From NCBI RefSeq assembly GCF_001425055.1, contig NZ_LMDK01000003.1:19528-83527 (forward strand): DNA of 64,000 nucleotides, written 5' to 3'. The translations under genes and the position numbers were made by a program. The notes beneath the pieces are model-generated. The model was not told where the DNA came from. It saw only the letters and a list, made by a program, of their open reading frames with translations, and ran no database searches. Below, one piece after another: positions 1 to 9,664 of the stretch (its first letter is position 1; the number at the start of each line of letters is the position of its first letter). This DNA comes from Pelomonas sp. Root1237 (GTDB lineage Bacteria > Pseudomonadota > Gammaproteobacteria > Burkholderiales > Burkholderiaceae_C).

Positions 1-1612
1 CGCGCTTGGGATGCTGCCAGCGGATCAGGGCTTCGGCCGCGGTGATCTGGCCATCGGCCAGATTGACCTTGGGTTGGAAATGCAACACGAACTGCTGCTG
101 GGCCAATGCTTCGCGCAGCTGCCCCTCCATCTCCAGCTTCTCGGCCATGCGGGCATTCATCTCGGGCGAATAGGTGGCATGCTTCTCGCCAGCCAAACGG
201 GCCTGCTTGAGGGCGGACTCGGCATTGCGAAACAGCGATTCGGCACTGGCGCCGTCCTCCGGATACACGGACACGCCCAGGTGGGCGGACAGGCTGACGT
301 CGCTGCCATCGACTGACGTGGGTCGGCCGATGACTTCGTCCAGCACGCGCAGCAGCGTCGCGACGTCCTCGTCGCCCTTGTAGCTGCCGGCGACGGCGAA
401 GTTGTCGCCCGCCAGCCGGGCCACGTTGTGGCTGCGCGCGAATTCGGTGGCCAGGCGCTGCCCGAGTTGTCTCAGCAACTGGTCCCCCACGTGCCGGCCC
501 AGGGTGTCGTTCAGCCGTTTGAACCGGTGGAGGTTGGCAATGACGGCCACCACGCCGCCGCCGGCCGCAGCCGCGGACTGGATGGCAAGGTCAAGGCGGT
601 CCAGGAAGACGAGGTTGTTGGGCAGGCCGGTCAGTGCGTCATAGCGGGACAGGTAATGGACCTTTTCCTCCTGCTCGATGTGCCTGAGCGCAAACGAGAT
701 ATCGCCAGCCAGCTCGCCGAGCAGCTTGAGCTCGTCTTCGTCGAAGAGATGGGCCTCCGTGGCGTACAGCGCGATGACGCCGACGAGCCGGTCACCGGAA
801 GTCAACGGCAGCGCAATCGCGGAGCCGACCCCCTTCGCCGGCGCAACGGCGTGGACAGCCGCACCCATGTCCTCCTGCGAGAGGTCGTTGCAGTACACGA
901 CGCCGCCGCCATCGAGCGCCCGGTAGGGAAGTGAGCGTCGACCTGGCGCGCCGGTGGCGCCCAGAGCGCCGCGCAACTCGTCGAGCTGCCCGGCATCCAG
1001 GCCTCGCGCGGCAATGGGGTCGAGCCTCTTCAAAGGGCCGTGGGCGAGGCCGATCCAGGCACTCGCGAAGCCGCCATCCTCGGCGGCGATGCGGCAGGTT
1101 TCATCGAACAGCGCCTGCCGGTCGCGCAGCCTGACGATGGCCGAGTTGATGCCGCTCAGGACGCTCTTGATGCGGCTGAGCCGGCTGATCTTCAGCTGCT
1201 GGGCCTCGAGCTCCTTGACGTAGCGCTCCAGCATGGAGGTATGCACCAGCGACAGGTGGGTGCGCACCCGTGCCAGCACCAGGGCCGGCGACACGGGCTT
1301 GACGATGTAGTCGACCGCGCCGCAGTCGAATCCCGCGGCCTCGTCGCCGACGTCGGCCAGCGCCGTCACGAAGATGACGGCGATGTGCTGGGTCTGGGGG
1401 GCGGCCTTGAGCCGGCGGCAGACCTCATAGCCGTCCAGGTCGGGCATCTGGACGTCCAGCAGGATCAACGAAGGCTGGTGCTTCTGCGCGGCGGCGAGGC
1501 ATTCACCGCCACTGCGCGCGAACGCCAGCGGATAGTGCGGCGCGAGGATCTGCTTCAAGGTTGCGAGGTTGATCGGCTCGTCGTCGACGATGAGGATGGG
1601 TCCGTTCGGCAT
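1..1612 (-). CDS. Response regulator with GAF, degenerate GGDEF and EAL domains (3' end cut by window)
   Basis: Likely cytoplasmic c-di-GMP phosphodiesterase controlled by phosphorylation. The 537 visible codons start MPNGPILIVDDE. A receiver domain covers residues 1-120, with phospho-acceptor D53 in the ILLDVQMPD motif. A GAF-like segment follows (about 150-290), then a GGDEF-like domain (about 300-445), and the start of an EAL domain with its EALIRW motif at residues 527-532. The GGDEF signature reads AGDNF (401-405), so cyclase activity is unlikely and the domain may only sense GTP. The ATG lies 2 nt after the stop of the hybrid kinase gene, so the two are cotranscribed and this is the obvious output partner of that kinase. 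The rest of the EAL domain is outside the window, so its catalytic residues cannot be checked. Confidence 0.9.
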   Translation of the reverse strand, partial: MPNGPILIVDDEPINLATLKQILAPHYPLAFARSGGECLAAAQKHQPSLILLDVQMPDLDGYEVCRRLKAAPQTQHIAVIFVTALADVGDEAAGFDCGAVDYIVKPVSPALVLARVRTHLSLVHTSMLERYVKELEAQQLKISRLSRIKSVLSGINSAIVRLRDRQALFDETCRIAAEDGGFASAWIGLAHGPLKRLDPIAARGLDAGQLDELRGALGATGAPGRRSLPYRALDGGGVVYCNDLSQEDMGAAVHAVAPAKGVGSAIALPLTSGDRLVGVIALYATEAHLFDEDELKLLGELAGDISFALRHIEQEEKVHYLSRYDALTGLPNNLVFLDRLDLAIQSAAAAGGGVVAVIANLHRFKRLNDTLGRHVGDQLLRQLGQRLATEFARSHNVARLAGDNFAVAGSYKGDEDVATLLRVLDEVIGRPTSVDGSDVSLSAHLGVSVYPEDGASAESLFRNAESALKQARLAGEKHATYSPEMNARMAEKLEMEGQLREALAQQQFVLHFQPKVNLADGQITAAEALIRWQHPKR

Positions 1613-1614
1613 GC

Positions 1615-4600
1615 CTACTTCCTTTGCTCTTCCAGTTCGGCGACGAGGTCCCGCGCCATCTGTTCCGCGCGCCGGAAATCGAACTCCTCGACGCTGGCAA
1701 GCAAGGCGGCCAGCGTGGCCTGCGGCAGCAGCCCGTCCAGGCGCTGGAACACGGGTGCGGCCAGGTCCGGGTTGTCGCTGTCCAGCGCGTCCAGCAGCTC
1801 ATGAAGCAGGGCCGCCACCCGTGCCCTGTCGACGGACGGGCTGACCGGCGCCGGCCGCGGTTCATTCGCGGCGGCGTCAGCCGTGAACGCCGCAATCGAT
1901 CGGAGCGCCTGGGCGAAGGCGGCCTCGAACGGCGCCCATTCGTCGAAGGGGTCCCTGCCTTCGATCAGCCGATGCTCCAGGCGGCCGGCAGCGCGTGCCA
2001 GCTGGGGAAGAGCCAGGTTGCCCGCAGAGCCCTTGAGCTTGTGCAGCAGGGCGGTGGCTTCCTTTTCTTGCCCCTGGTTGAGCAGCTTGTGCAGCTGCGC
2101 CGCGCTGTCGGCGTTGTCGCGGGCAAACTTGGCCAGGAACTTCCGGTAGACGGCGAGGTCCTGCCAGACCTTGCGCGCGTCGGCCACCGAGATGCCTTCA
2201 AAGGGCACGCCGTCCTCGGCCTGCGGGCCGACCGGCGCCACGGCCTCGACGGATGCGATGTCGGCCGGCTCGCGCTGCGCGGTCAGGCGCTGAATGGCCG
2301 CGATCAGCTCATCGACGGCAAAGGGCTTGGCCACGAAGGCATTCATGCCGGCTTCCCGCGCCTCTTCCTGCTGGACCTTGAACGCGCCGGCCGTCAGCGC
2401 GATGACCGGGAGGTCTGCCAGGCCTGGCGTGCCGCGCAGCACGCGCGTTGCCTGGTAGCCGTCCATCACCGGCATCTGGACGTCCATCAGCACGATGTCG
2501 ACCTCGCCGACATGGACCGTCAGCCAATCCAGGGCCTGCAGGCCGTTCTCGGCCAGCTGCACGGTGGCGCCTTCGGACTCGAGGATGCGCAGCGCGACCT
2601 CGCGGTTGATGTCGCTGTCGTCAACGACGAGGGCGCGCAGGCCTACAAGGCGCTGCGTCGCCTCGGCTTGCGGGCTGTCGGACATGGCCGCAACCCCCCG
2701 GCGCCGCATGGCCTGGGCGACGCTGTTGTACAGCGAAGAGCTGGTCACGGGCTTGTTGAGCACGCCGTCGATCAGCTCGCTGCCCTCGCTCTTGAGGAGC
2801 TCGTCCCGGGAGTAGGCCGTCACCATCAGCACGATGGGCGCTTGCTGTCCCTCCATCGTGCGGCGGATGGCCCGCGCGGTCGCCAGCCCGTCCAGGCCGG
2901 GCATCTTCCAGTCCAGCAGGAGCACGTCATAGGCCTCGGTGCCCTGAAGTCGATTGCGCACCTTGCCGAGGGCGGCTTCGCCGGAATCGGTCAGCGTGGG
3001 TGCCCAGCCCATGGCCCGAGCGGTCAGCGCAAGGTTTTCGCGCGCCACGTCGCTGTCGTCCGCGACCAGGACTTCCAGTTTTGACAGCGCCGCGGGCTGG
3101 TAGTTCTGGATCGGGACCCATTTGAAAGGCAGGCTGAACCAGAATTCGCTGCCTTTGCCAGGCGTGCTGATGACGCCGATCTCTCCGCCCATCTTGGTGA
3201 CGAGCTGGCGGCAGATCGCCAATCCCAGCCCGGTACCTCCGAAGCGGCGCGTCGTTGACATGTCCGCCTGGGCAAAGGCCGAGAAGATGTGGCTCTGCTT
3301 CTCCAGCGGAATGCCGATGCCCGTGTCGCTGACCGAAAAACGAAGGCGAGCCGAGCCGTCGGTGCGCTCCAGCAGCGCGATGCCGACCTTGACGACACCG
3401 CTGGAGGTGAACTTGATGGCGTTGCTGGTCAGGTTGATCAGGATCTGTTCGAGCCGCAGCGCATCGCCGTGCAGTTCGCCACCAACATCGGGCGCCGGCG
3501 AGATGACAAGCTCCAGATCCTTGTCGCCCGCATTGGCGCTCATGATGTTGGCCAGGTTGTCCAGCACGCCGTCCAGGTGCAGGGGGGCCTCTTCGATCTC
3601 CAGCTGGCCGGCCTCGATCTTGGAGAAGTCCAGGATGTCGTTGATGATGGTCTGCAGCGACCGGCCGGCATTGCGGATCTTCTTGACCAGGTCCAGCGCA
3701 TCGGGCTCCAGCGGCTTGTTCGCGAGCAGGTAGGCCAGCCCGAGCACGGCATTCATCGGCGTGCGGATCTCGTGGCTCATGTTGGCGAGGAAGTCGGCCT
3801 TGGCGCGGCTCGCGGCCTCGGCCTCCTGGGTGCGAACGACCAGCTCCGCGGTGCGCCGCTCGACGCGCTGCTCCAGCTCCGCGTTCAGCGTGCGTACGGC
3901 CACCTCGGCCGTGCTGCGCTCGGCGATCTCATGCTCGAGCGTCTGCAGCATGCCGTTGAAGGATTCGGCCAGCTCTCCGATCTCGTCCTCGGTCGTCTTG
4001 CGGGCACGCAGGCTGAAGTCGCGCTGCTGCATGACCTGCTGCGCCACTTCGCTGACAGCCAGCATGGGCCGGGTGATGCGGCGCTGCAGCCGAAAGGACA
4101 CCAGCAGGCCCAGGGCGAGGCTGCCACCGAGCACGACGCCGAAGATCAGGAGATAGTCCCGCAGCCATTGGGCGACGTCGTAACGGCCATCGATGTAGAC
4201 GGCTCCCAGGCGGCCATTGGCGCCATTGACCGGCAGCATCACGATCAGATTGCTGCGCAGGACCTGTACCCCCGCGGATGGCGGCTCGGCAGGCAGGGCC
4301 GCGCCAGGAGTGGCTGCGTTCACATAGCGCGCAAACAGCTTGCCGCCTGCCGTGTAGATTGCCGCGGCATTGATATTGGGGTCACCGCGCAACTGGCCGA
4401 GGGTGTCGGTGGCAACCTTGGAATCATCGAACTCCAGGGCTGTCGCGCTGCCCTGGCCGAGGATGTCGGCTAGCGTTGTCAGTTCGCGCACCGAGCGGTC
4501 GCGGTTCTCCACCATGTCGTGATAGAAGAAGGCGGCGCTGGCCCCAAGCAGTGTGCAAGCGTTGACGGCAAGCACCATCAGCAGCAGCTTGGTGCTTATC

Positions 4601-4620
4601 GAACGCAGCCGGATCCTCAT
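1615..4620 (-). CDS. Membrane hybrid histidine kinase (HAMP-HisKA-HATPase-REC-REC-Hpt)
   Basis: Multistep phosphorelay sensor kinase of 1001 residues. Two membrane segments (about 12-32 and 155-177) flank a periplasmic sensor region, followed by a HAMP linker and a short coiled coil. HisKA has H283 in NMSHEIRTPMN. HATPase boxes include DTGIGIP and GGTGLGL. Two receiver domains follow, with acceptors D570 (LLLDWKMPG) and D713 (VLMDVQMP). A C-terminal Hpt domain has H860 in LLHKLKGSAGN. The ATG overlaps the TGA of the upstream YfiR-like gene in an ATGA, and the EAL regulator starts 2 nt after the stop, so the genes are translationally linked. The likely role is to pass a periplasmic signal through the relay to the EAL regulator. 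The signal itself is unknown. Confidence 0.95.
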   Translation of the reverse strand: MRIRLRSISTKLLLMVLAVNACTLLGASAAFFYHDMVENRDRSVRELTTLADILGQGSATALEFDDSKVATDTLGQLRGDPNINAAAIYTAGGKLFARYVNAATPGAALPAEPPSAGVQVLRSNLIVMLPVNGANGRLGAVYIDGRYDVAQWLRDYLLIFGVVLGGSLALGLLVSFRLQRRITRPMLAVSEVAQQVMQQRDFSLRARKTTEDEIGELAESFNGMLQTLEHEIAERSTAEVAVRTLNAELEQRVERRTAELVVRTQEAEAASRAKADFLANMSHEIRTPMNAVLGLAYLLANKPLEPDALDLVKKIRNAGRSLQTIINDILDFSKIEAGQLEIEEAPLHLDGVLDNLANIMSANAGDKDLELVISPAPDVGGELHGDALRLEQILINLTSNAIKFTSSGVVKVGIALLERTDGSARLRFSVSDTGIGIPLEKQSHIFSAFAQADMSTTRRFGGTGLGLAICRQLVTKMGGEIGVISTPGKGSEFWFSLPFKWVPIQNYQPAALSKLEVLVADDSDVARENLALTARAMGWAPTLTDSGEAALGKVRNRLQGTEAYDVLLLDWKMPGLDGLATARAIRRTMEGQQAPIVLMVTAYSRDELLKSEGSELIDGVLNKPVTSSSLYNSVAQAMRRRGVAAMSDSPQAEATQRLVGLRALVVDDSDINREVALRILESEGATVQLAENGLQALDWLTVHVGEVDIVLMDVQMPVMDGYQATRVLRGTPGLADLPVIALTAGAFKVQQEEAREAGMNAFVAKPFAVDELIAAIQRLTAQREPADIASVEAVAPVGPQAEDGVPFEGISVADARKVWQDLAVYRKFLAKFARDNADSAAQLHKLLNQGQEKEATALLHKLKGSAGNLALPQLARAAGRLEHRLIEGRDPFDEWAPFEAAFAQALRSIAAFTADAAANEPRPAPVSPSVDRARVAALLHELLDALDSDNPDLAAPVFQRLDGLLPQATLAALLASVEEFDFRRAEQMARDLVAELEEQRK

Positions 4621-5225
4621 TCAGAGGCCCCTGGGTTCCCGCGCTGTGCGACAGCCAACAGGCGCGAGCTGATCTTGAGCCCATGCCGCTCCGCGTTGCG
4701 GACCGAGATCTCGAAGCGCACCCGGTTGTCCACCAGCATGAAGTTGATGACGCAGCCTGCGTCGATGCCGCCTGGGATGTCCGAGACCGTCAGTGTCGGC
4801 AGGGCCTTGTAGGGCTCGAGCGTGCGCCTGAGTTGCGGGGTGTCGGCGCCGCTCACAAAGATGAGCTGGACACTGCGGGGCAGTTCTCCGGCCTTGAGAA
4901 GGCGCACCTCGACGGGGTGGTCGCTCAGTGAACGGCCCGACGTGAGCTTGTTGAGCTCGGTGGCGATGTCCCCGGCGCCGACGATGCCGATGGTGAAAGG
5001 CATCGTGGCATCCACGAAGGCATTCGGCGGCCACTCCACATAGCCGGCGAACTTGTACAGATAGGCGGCCTTGATCTGGGCTTCCAGCGCACGGCTGTCG
5101 TTGTCGGCGGCGCCGCTTTGCGCGGCGGCGAAGAAGAGAAGACCTGCGATCGCCATGCGCCGCAGCACTGGCACATTGCCGCGCCATTGCAGGAGGCACC
5201 CGAGAAATAGGCTCAGGCGCGGCAT
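4617..5225 (-). CDS. Periplasmic YfiR-family (DUF4154) protein
   Basis: Protein of 202 residues with a hydrophobic signal segment (LRRMAIAGLLFFAAAQSGAA) ending near residue 40. The mature part matches the YfiR/DUF4154 family: the KAAYLYKFAGYVEWP start, an IGIVGAGD strand, a LIFVSGAD strand and a C-terminal FEISVRNAERHGLKISSRLL stretch. YfiR of Pseudomonas is a periplasmic repressor of a membrane diguanylate cyclase. Here the gene sits between a TonB receptor and a hybrid kinase, so I infer that it relays a periplasmic signal to that kinase. The ATG was chosen because it overlaps the receptor stop by 1 nt (TGATG) and gives a proper signal peptide. The reading frame is open much further upstream, but that part is only the antisense of the receptor reading frame. 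Confidence 0.9.
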   Translation of the reverse strand: MPRLSLFLGCLLQWRGNVPVLRRMAIAGLLFFAAAQSGAADNDSRALEAQIKAAYLYKFAGYVEWPPNAFVDATMPFTIGIVGAGDIATELNKLTSGRSLSDHPVEVRLLKAGELPRSVQLIFVSGADTPQLRRTLEPYKALPTLTVSDIPGGIDAGCVINFMLVDNRVRFEISVRNAERHGLKISSRLLAVAQRGNPGASE

Positions 5226-7177
5226 CAGAATCTCGCCGTGGCGGTGATCTGGGCGGTGCGCCCGACCATGATCGGGTCGGCCCCGGTAGCGCCGCCCTGC
5301 GCGAACTCGCGGTGATTTGCATGCAGGAGATTGCGCGCCGAGACGGCGAAGGCCAGCCTGTCGGAGTACCGCCAGCCGACACGCGCATCGGCCTCGTTGT
5401 AGCCGGGCACGGTGGTGAAGCGCAGCTTGGCGACCCGCCGTAGCGTGACATCGATATCCACGCCCGCCGCCAGCGACCAAGAGGACTGCAGCCGAACCTG
5501 GTAGCGGGGATCGTTTCCGGGCGCGATGGCGGCCACGTTGGCGCCGCTGAAGCGCTCGTGCATCGAGGTCAGTCCCGCATGAACAGCCCAGCTCCTGCTG
5601 ACCTGGTAGCGGCCCCAGGCCTCGACGCCATAGACCTCCGCTTTGGATGCATTGATCAGTACGAAAGTGCGGTCGCTCAGGCGCCGGTAATTGCGCAGGC
5701 TCGAGTAGCGGCTGCCGAATACCGTGACCGAGTAGGACAGGTTCTCGCTGGGTTGAGCTCGCGCGCCAACCTCCAGCGTGTTGGCGATCTCCGAGCGGAA
5801 GTTGGGGCCGCCCGCCAGCTGGTAGGGAGGCTGCGCTGGCACGAAGAACTCGACGTCGATGCGGGAGGGCGTGCGCACCGCACGGGACGCTGCGCTCCAC
5901 AACAGCAGTTGGGGCGACAGCTTCCAGCCCAGCCGGGCGCTTGGCATCCATTCCGTGCCCGTGTAACTGTTGTGCTCGGCCTTGGTGCCCAGTGTCAGCG
6001 TCGCGGTTGGCGAAAGCTGGCGCTCATGCTGAACGAAGGCATTCGTCCAGTGCAGGCGCCGGGATGCGGGCAGAAAGGCCAGGCTGCCGTAGTTGCCGAC
6101 TTCGTCCTCGGCCATGCGGTGGCCGCCGCCGAAGATCCACTGGCTGCCCTCGCTGGCAGCCAGCAGGTACTGCAGGTCGACATCGACGACCTGCAGGTTC
6201 TCGTTGTAGGAGCCAGGGACATCGCGCCAGGAGCGGTCGACGTAGGTCTGCAGATTCAGCGTTGCGCCGTCGTCCATCGGTCGTACCCAACGCGCCAGCA
6301 GGTTGCCACCATGGTGGCGCTGGTCGGCGGCATTGGGCTGGCTGATCGACTCCTTGTAGGCATCGCCCTGCAGCGTCAGCGCGCCGCCGCCGGCGTCGAT
6401 GCCCGCACGAAAACCCAGCTGGAGCTTCTCGAAGCCATCGTCGGCATCAATGCCGCTGGCTCGCTCGCTGTCCTGGCGCCGGTTGTACTTGGCATAGGCG
6501 CGCATGGCGCCGCCGTCGTCGAAGCGCCAGCCCTGGCGCAGCGACAGGCCCTGGCTGAGATTGCCAGCCGCCGCCGACGCGAGCGTTCCCAGGCTGCCCT
6601 CGGCGGGCGTCGTGATGACATTGATGACGCCGTTGACGGCATTGGCGCCCCACAGCGTGCCGCCCGGGCCGCTGATGACCTCGATGCGCTCCACGTCACC
6701 CAAAGGCACGTCCTGGGATTCCCAGAACACGCCGGAATACAGAGGCGTGTAGACGCTGCGGCCATCGATCAGCACCAGCAGCTTGTTCGCCGTGGCCGAA
6801 TTGAAGCCGCGCGCGCTGATGGCGTACTGGCTGGCATTGATGCGTGCAACCTGCAGGTTGGGTGCCAGGCGCAGAGCCTCGGCCAGCGTATTGACGCCGG
6901 CGCGCTGGATGGCCTCCTTGGTGATGACGTAGATCGAGGCCGGCGCGTCGGCCAGGCGCTGCTCCCGTTTCGACACCGAAGTGATCTCGATGTCGCCGAG
7001 CTGTTCCAGCGACAGGTCTGCCAGGTTCGTGTTGCCAGCCGCGCTGGCCACGCCCTGTGCCATCACCAGAAGCGAAAAGAGCAGGCCCAGGCCATGAACG
7101 CAGCGCGGCGCGCGCGGCCACCGTTCAACTCTCCCACCTGTCTCCTGTCTCGGCCGGCTGCGCAGCGTCTCAGACAT
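5225..7177 (-). CDS. TonB-dependent outer-membrane receptor
   Basis: Outer-membrane receptor of about 650 residues. A signal peptide around GLLFSLLVMAQGVASAAG is followed by the short LSLEQLGDIEITSVSKREQ motif typical of plug domains in this receptor class. A plug domain (about 50-180, with GFNSATANKLLVLIDGRSVY) and a 22-strand barrel ending in a terminal phenylalanine (ITATARF) complete it. An upstream ATG at 7192 is also possible. I prefer 7177 because GAGG lies just before it. It is the first gene of the operon with the YfiR-like protein, the hybrid kinase and the EAL regulator. It has no N-terminal STN domain, so it would not signal through an anti-sigma factor. The ligand is unknown, and a sensory role rather than nutrient uptake is inferred from the neighbours. 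Confidence 0.9.
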   Translation of the reverse strand: MSETLRSRPRQETGGRVERWPRAPRCVHGLGLLFSLLVMAQGVASAAGNTNLADLSLEQLGDIEITSVSKREQRLADAPASIYVITKEAIQRAGVNTLAEALRLAPNLQVARINASQYAISARGFNSATANKLLVLIDGRSVYTPLYSGVFWESQDVPLGDVERIEVISGPGGTLWGANAVNGVINVITTPAEGSLGTLASAAAGNLSQGLSLRQGWRFDDGGAMRAYAKYNRRQDSERASGIDADDGFEKLQLGFRAGIDAGGGALTLQGDAYKESISQPNAADQRHHGGNLLARWVRPMDDGATLNLQTYVDRSWRDVPGSYNENLQVVDVDLQYLLAASEGSQWIFGGGHRMAEDEVGNYGSLAFLPASRRLHWTNAFVQHERQLSPTATLTLGTKAEHNSYTGTEWMPSARLGWKLSPQLLLWSAASRAVRTPSRIDVEFFVPAQPPYQLAGGPNFRSEIANTLEVGARAQPSENLSYSVTVFGSRYSSLRNYRRLSDRTFVLINASKAEVYGVEAWGRYQVSRSWAVHAGLTSMHERFSGANVAAIAPGNDPRYQVRLQSSWSLAAGVDIDVTLRRVAKLRFTTVPGYNEADARVGWRYSDRLAFAVSARNLLHANHREFAQGGATGADPIMVGRTAQITATARF

Positions 7178-7377
7178 GGCCGCCTCGTTCATTTGATTTG
7201 TAGGTCAGCTCATTCTGTGAGTCATGTGCTACAGAGGCAACGCAAACACAATGGCCGCACCGTCGTTATGGTTTTTCGGCCGTTGGTGGGGGAGTCTGAA
7301 GTTAGGCCCCGATGCCGGTTGCGCCGCAAGTGTGTCAGTTTATTTGATAAGTTAGCTTTAGGATCGACCGGACGACT

Positions 7378-9480
7378 TCAGACCGCTCTGTGGCGGATGG
7401 CGTCGTCGATCGCAGACAGCAGATCACCCTGGTCAAAAGGTTTGGCAACCCGGCGGAACCAGAGGATCGGCTCGCTGTCACCCTCGGGCATGGTGTCGGC
7501 CCCCGCGCTGATGGCGATCACCGGAATGCTGGCGGTACGCGGATCCTGCGACAGCAGTTGAAAGGCCTGGCGCCCGGTGAGTTCCGGCATCCGGTTGTCC
7601 ATCAGGATGACGGCGGGTGCATGGGCGAGGGCCAGCGCCACACCCTCGCGGCCGTTGCTTGCCGTGATGAGGCGCAGGTCCGGCCGATGCAACAGCTGCG
7701 CGCGCACGAGGTCGTGGCTGGGCAGGTCGTCCTCGACCAGCAGCACGGTGAGCTGCGGCTGGATGTCGCTCACGCCGCCGGGGCGCTCCTGCGGGCCGAC
7801 GCCGATCTCCGGCTTTCGCGACACGGCTTCACCGCCAGCCAGCTCGAACCAGAAGCAGCTGCCCGTTCCGGGCGTGCTGTCCACGCCGATTCGGCCGCCC
7901 ATCAATTCGACCAGGTGCCGCGTCACGACCAAGCCGAGGCCCGTGCCTTCCACGGCGCCCGGGCCTTCGCCGGAATGCCCCAGCCGATTGAAGGCCTCGA
8001 AGAGCTGGGCCAGCTCCTGCGGGCGCAGTCCGGAGCCGCCGTCTTGTACTTCGATGCGCACACGCTCGGCGCCGGAGGGTCGCACCCGCAGTTCAAGCGC
8101 ACCGCCCGGCCGGTTGTACTTGATGGCGTTGGACAGCAGGTTCAGCAGCACCTGCTTGAGTCGCGTTCGGTCCGCCACCACGGCCAGGGCGTCTGGCGGC
8201 GCCTCGAAATTCGTCTGCAGGCCGCGGGCCTGGGCTTGCGGCATGACCATGGCCTCGCACTCGGCCAGCAACTGGCGCAGCGGCAGTACCTGCATGTCGA
8301 GCTTCAGCTTGCCGGCTTCGATCTGCGACAAGTTGAGCAGTTCACCGATCAGCGTCAGCAGGTGCTCACCGGCCTTCTGGATATGGGCGTTGAAGGCCGC
8401 TTGCCTTTCCGCGGGCAAGCCGTGGCCCGGGGAGGCAAGCATCTGCGAGAAGCCAATGATGGCGTTCAGCGGCGTCCGCAGCTCATGGCTCATGCGGCTC
8501 AGGAACTCGCTCTTGGCCTGGTTGGCATGCTCGGCGGCGCGGGTGGCAGCGACGAGCTCGCGGTTGGATGCTTCCAGCTGTTCGGTCCGCAGGGCCACCC
8601 GGTGCTCGAGCTGCTCGTTGAGGTCGCGCATGGTGGCTTCCACCGCCTTTTGGACCGTCACATCCTGCAGGGTGCTGAACCATCGCAGGCCGCCGACCTC
8701 GGCCACCTCCTCGAGGGGCTCGATCACCTGGGCCACCTGCACGACTTCGCCATCGGCGCGCACCAGGCGGTACTCCACTTCGACTTTGGCCCGCGTGCGC
8801 GCCGCTTCGAGGCTCGCGCTGCGGTAGCTGGCCCGATCGTCGGCATGCACCCGTTGGTTCATCCAGTCACGTGTCGTGCGCGGCATGTCCTGCGGCGCGC
8901 AGCCGACGAGCTGGGGCAGGGTGTCGGACCAGCGCTCGAAGGAGCCGTCCGGGCGGGTCACCACATGGCTGAGTTTGGCCACCCCCTGGGCGCGCCGAAG
9001 GCCAGCCTCGCGCTCGCGCAATGCCGCTTCCGCCTGCATGCGCAGGGTCACGTCAAGCGGTGCGACGAAGCGGGCAGGCCGGCCTTCATAGAGCAGCTCA
9101 TGCGAGGTGATTTCGACGTAGATCAGCCGCCCGTCCTTGAGCCGATGCCGCCAGACGCCGCTGTTGAACACCTCGGCGGGCGTGAGGCGTACTGACGTCT
9201 CCACGGCACCCACGTCTTCCGGTGGACGGATGTCGCGGATGGACATCGAAAGGAATTCCTCCCTCGTGTAGCCGTATTTCTGGCAGGCCACTTCGTTGAC
9301 GTCGAGAAAGCGCAGCGTCTGCAGGTCATAGACCCACATGGGCAAGGGGTTGCAGGCGAAGAGCTGTTGATACCGGCGTATGTCTGAGCCGCGTCTTCCC
9401 GCCAACTCACGCGCCAGCAAGCGCTTCCTGCGCAAGGTTTTTCTGCTTTGGTGAGCCACTTTCCTGGATCTCGTGACCAT
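7378..9480 (-). CDS. Soluble PAS hybrid histidine kinase with C-terminal receiver
   Basis: Protein of 700 residues without membrane segments. Two PAS domains (about 30-150, with FACNPLPMWVYDLQTLRFLDV, and about 165-295) are followed by a coiled coil. HisKA has H332 in RMSHELRTPLN. HATPase boxes follow (NAIKYNRPGG, GTGLGLVV). A receiver domain has D628 in ILMDNRMPE. An in-frame ATG at 9633 exists, but 9480 is chosen because AGGAGCG lies about 9 nt upstream and homology-like sequence begins only after it. No separate response regulator is adjacent, so the phosphate may go to an orphan Hpt or regulator elsewhere. It lies upstream of the TonB/YfiR operon on the same strand, separated by about 190 nt, and may be an independent unit. 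Confidence 0.92.
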   Translation of the reverse strand: MVTRSRKVAHQSRKTLRRKRLLARELAGRRGSDIRRYQQLFACNPLPMWVYDLQTLRFLDVNEVACQKYGYTREEFLSMSIRDIRPPEDVGAVETSVRLTPAEVFNSGVWRHRLKDGRLIYVEITSHELLYEGRPARFVAPLDVTLRMQAEAALREREAGLRRAQGVAKLSHVVTRPDGSFERWSDTLPQLVGCAPQDMPRTTRDWMNQRVHADDRASYRSASLEAARTRAKVEVEYRLVRADGEVVQVAQVIEPLEEVAEVGGLRWFSTLQDVTVQKAVEATMRDLNEQLEHRVALRTEQLEASNRELVAATRAAEHANQAKSEFLSRMSHELRTPLNAIIGFSQMLASPGHGLPAERQAAFNAHIQKAGEHLLTLIGELLNLSQIEAGKLKLDMQVLPLRQLLAECEAMVMPQAQARGLQTNFEAPPDALAVVADRTRLKQVLLNLLSNAIKYNRPGGALELRVRPSGAERVRIEVQDGGSGLRPQELAQLFEAFNRLGHSGEGPGAVEGTGLGLVVTRHLVELMGGRIGVDSTPGTGSCFWFELAGGEAVSRKPEIGVGPQERPGGVSDIQPQLTVLLVEDDLPSHDLVRAQLLHRPDLRLITASNGREGVALALAHAPAVILMDNRMPELTGRQAFQLLSQDPRTASIPVIAISAGADTMPEGDSEPILWFRRVAKPFDQGDLLSAIDDAIRHRAV

Positions 9481-9664
9481 TCGTCCGCTCCTGCAAGCGT
9501 GGCCATAGTTCCCAGCGCGACAGTGCGCTGTCCCGACTCTATGCGCATCCGCGCACGCTCGGCCATCACCGCGGGACGAACGGCCAAGCAAACCGGTCAA
9601 CGGGCCATGGCACGACGCCGCATCCATAGGCAAAGTTGACGCTCCTGTTCACGAAAGGGACCCT
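9481..9664. promoter_or_regulatory. Divergent promoter region between PAS hybrid kinase and DUF1579 operon
   Basis: A 184-nt non-coding region separates the start codons of two divergent units. Only the ribosome-binding sites are clear: AGGAGCG before the kinase ATG on the minus strand and GAAAGGGA before the GTG of the DUF1579 gene. I see no convincing sigma-70 hexamers or operator palindrome. An operator for the AraC-type regulator of the operon would be expected here but cannot be identified by eye. Confidence 0.4.
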
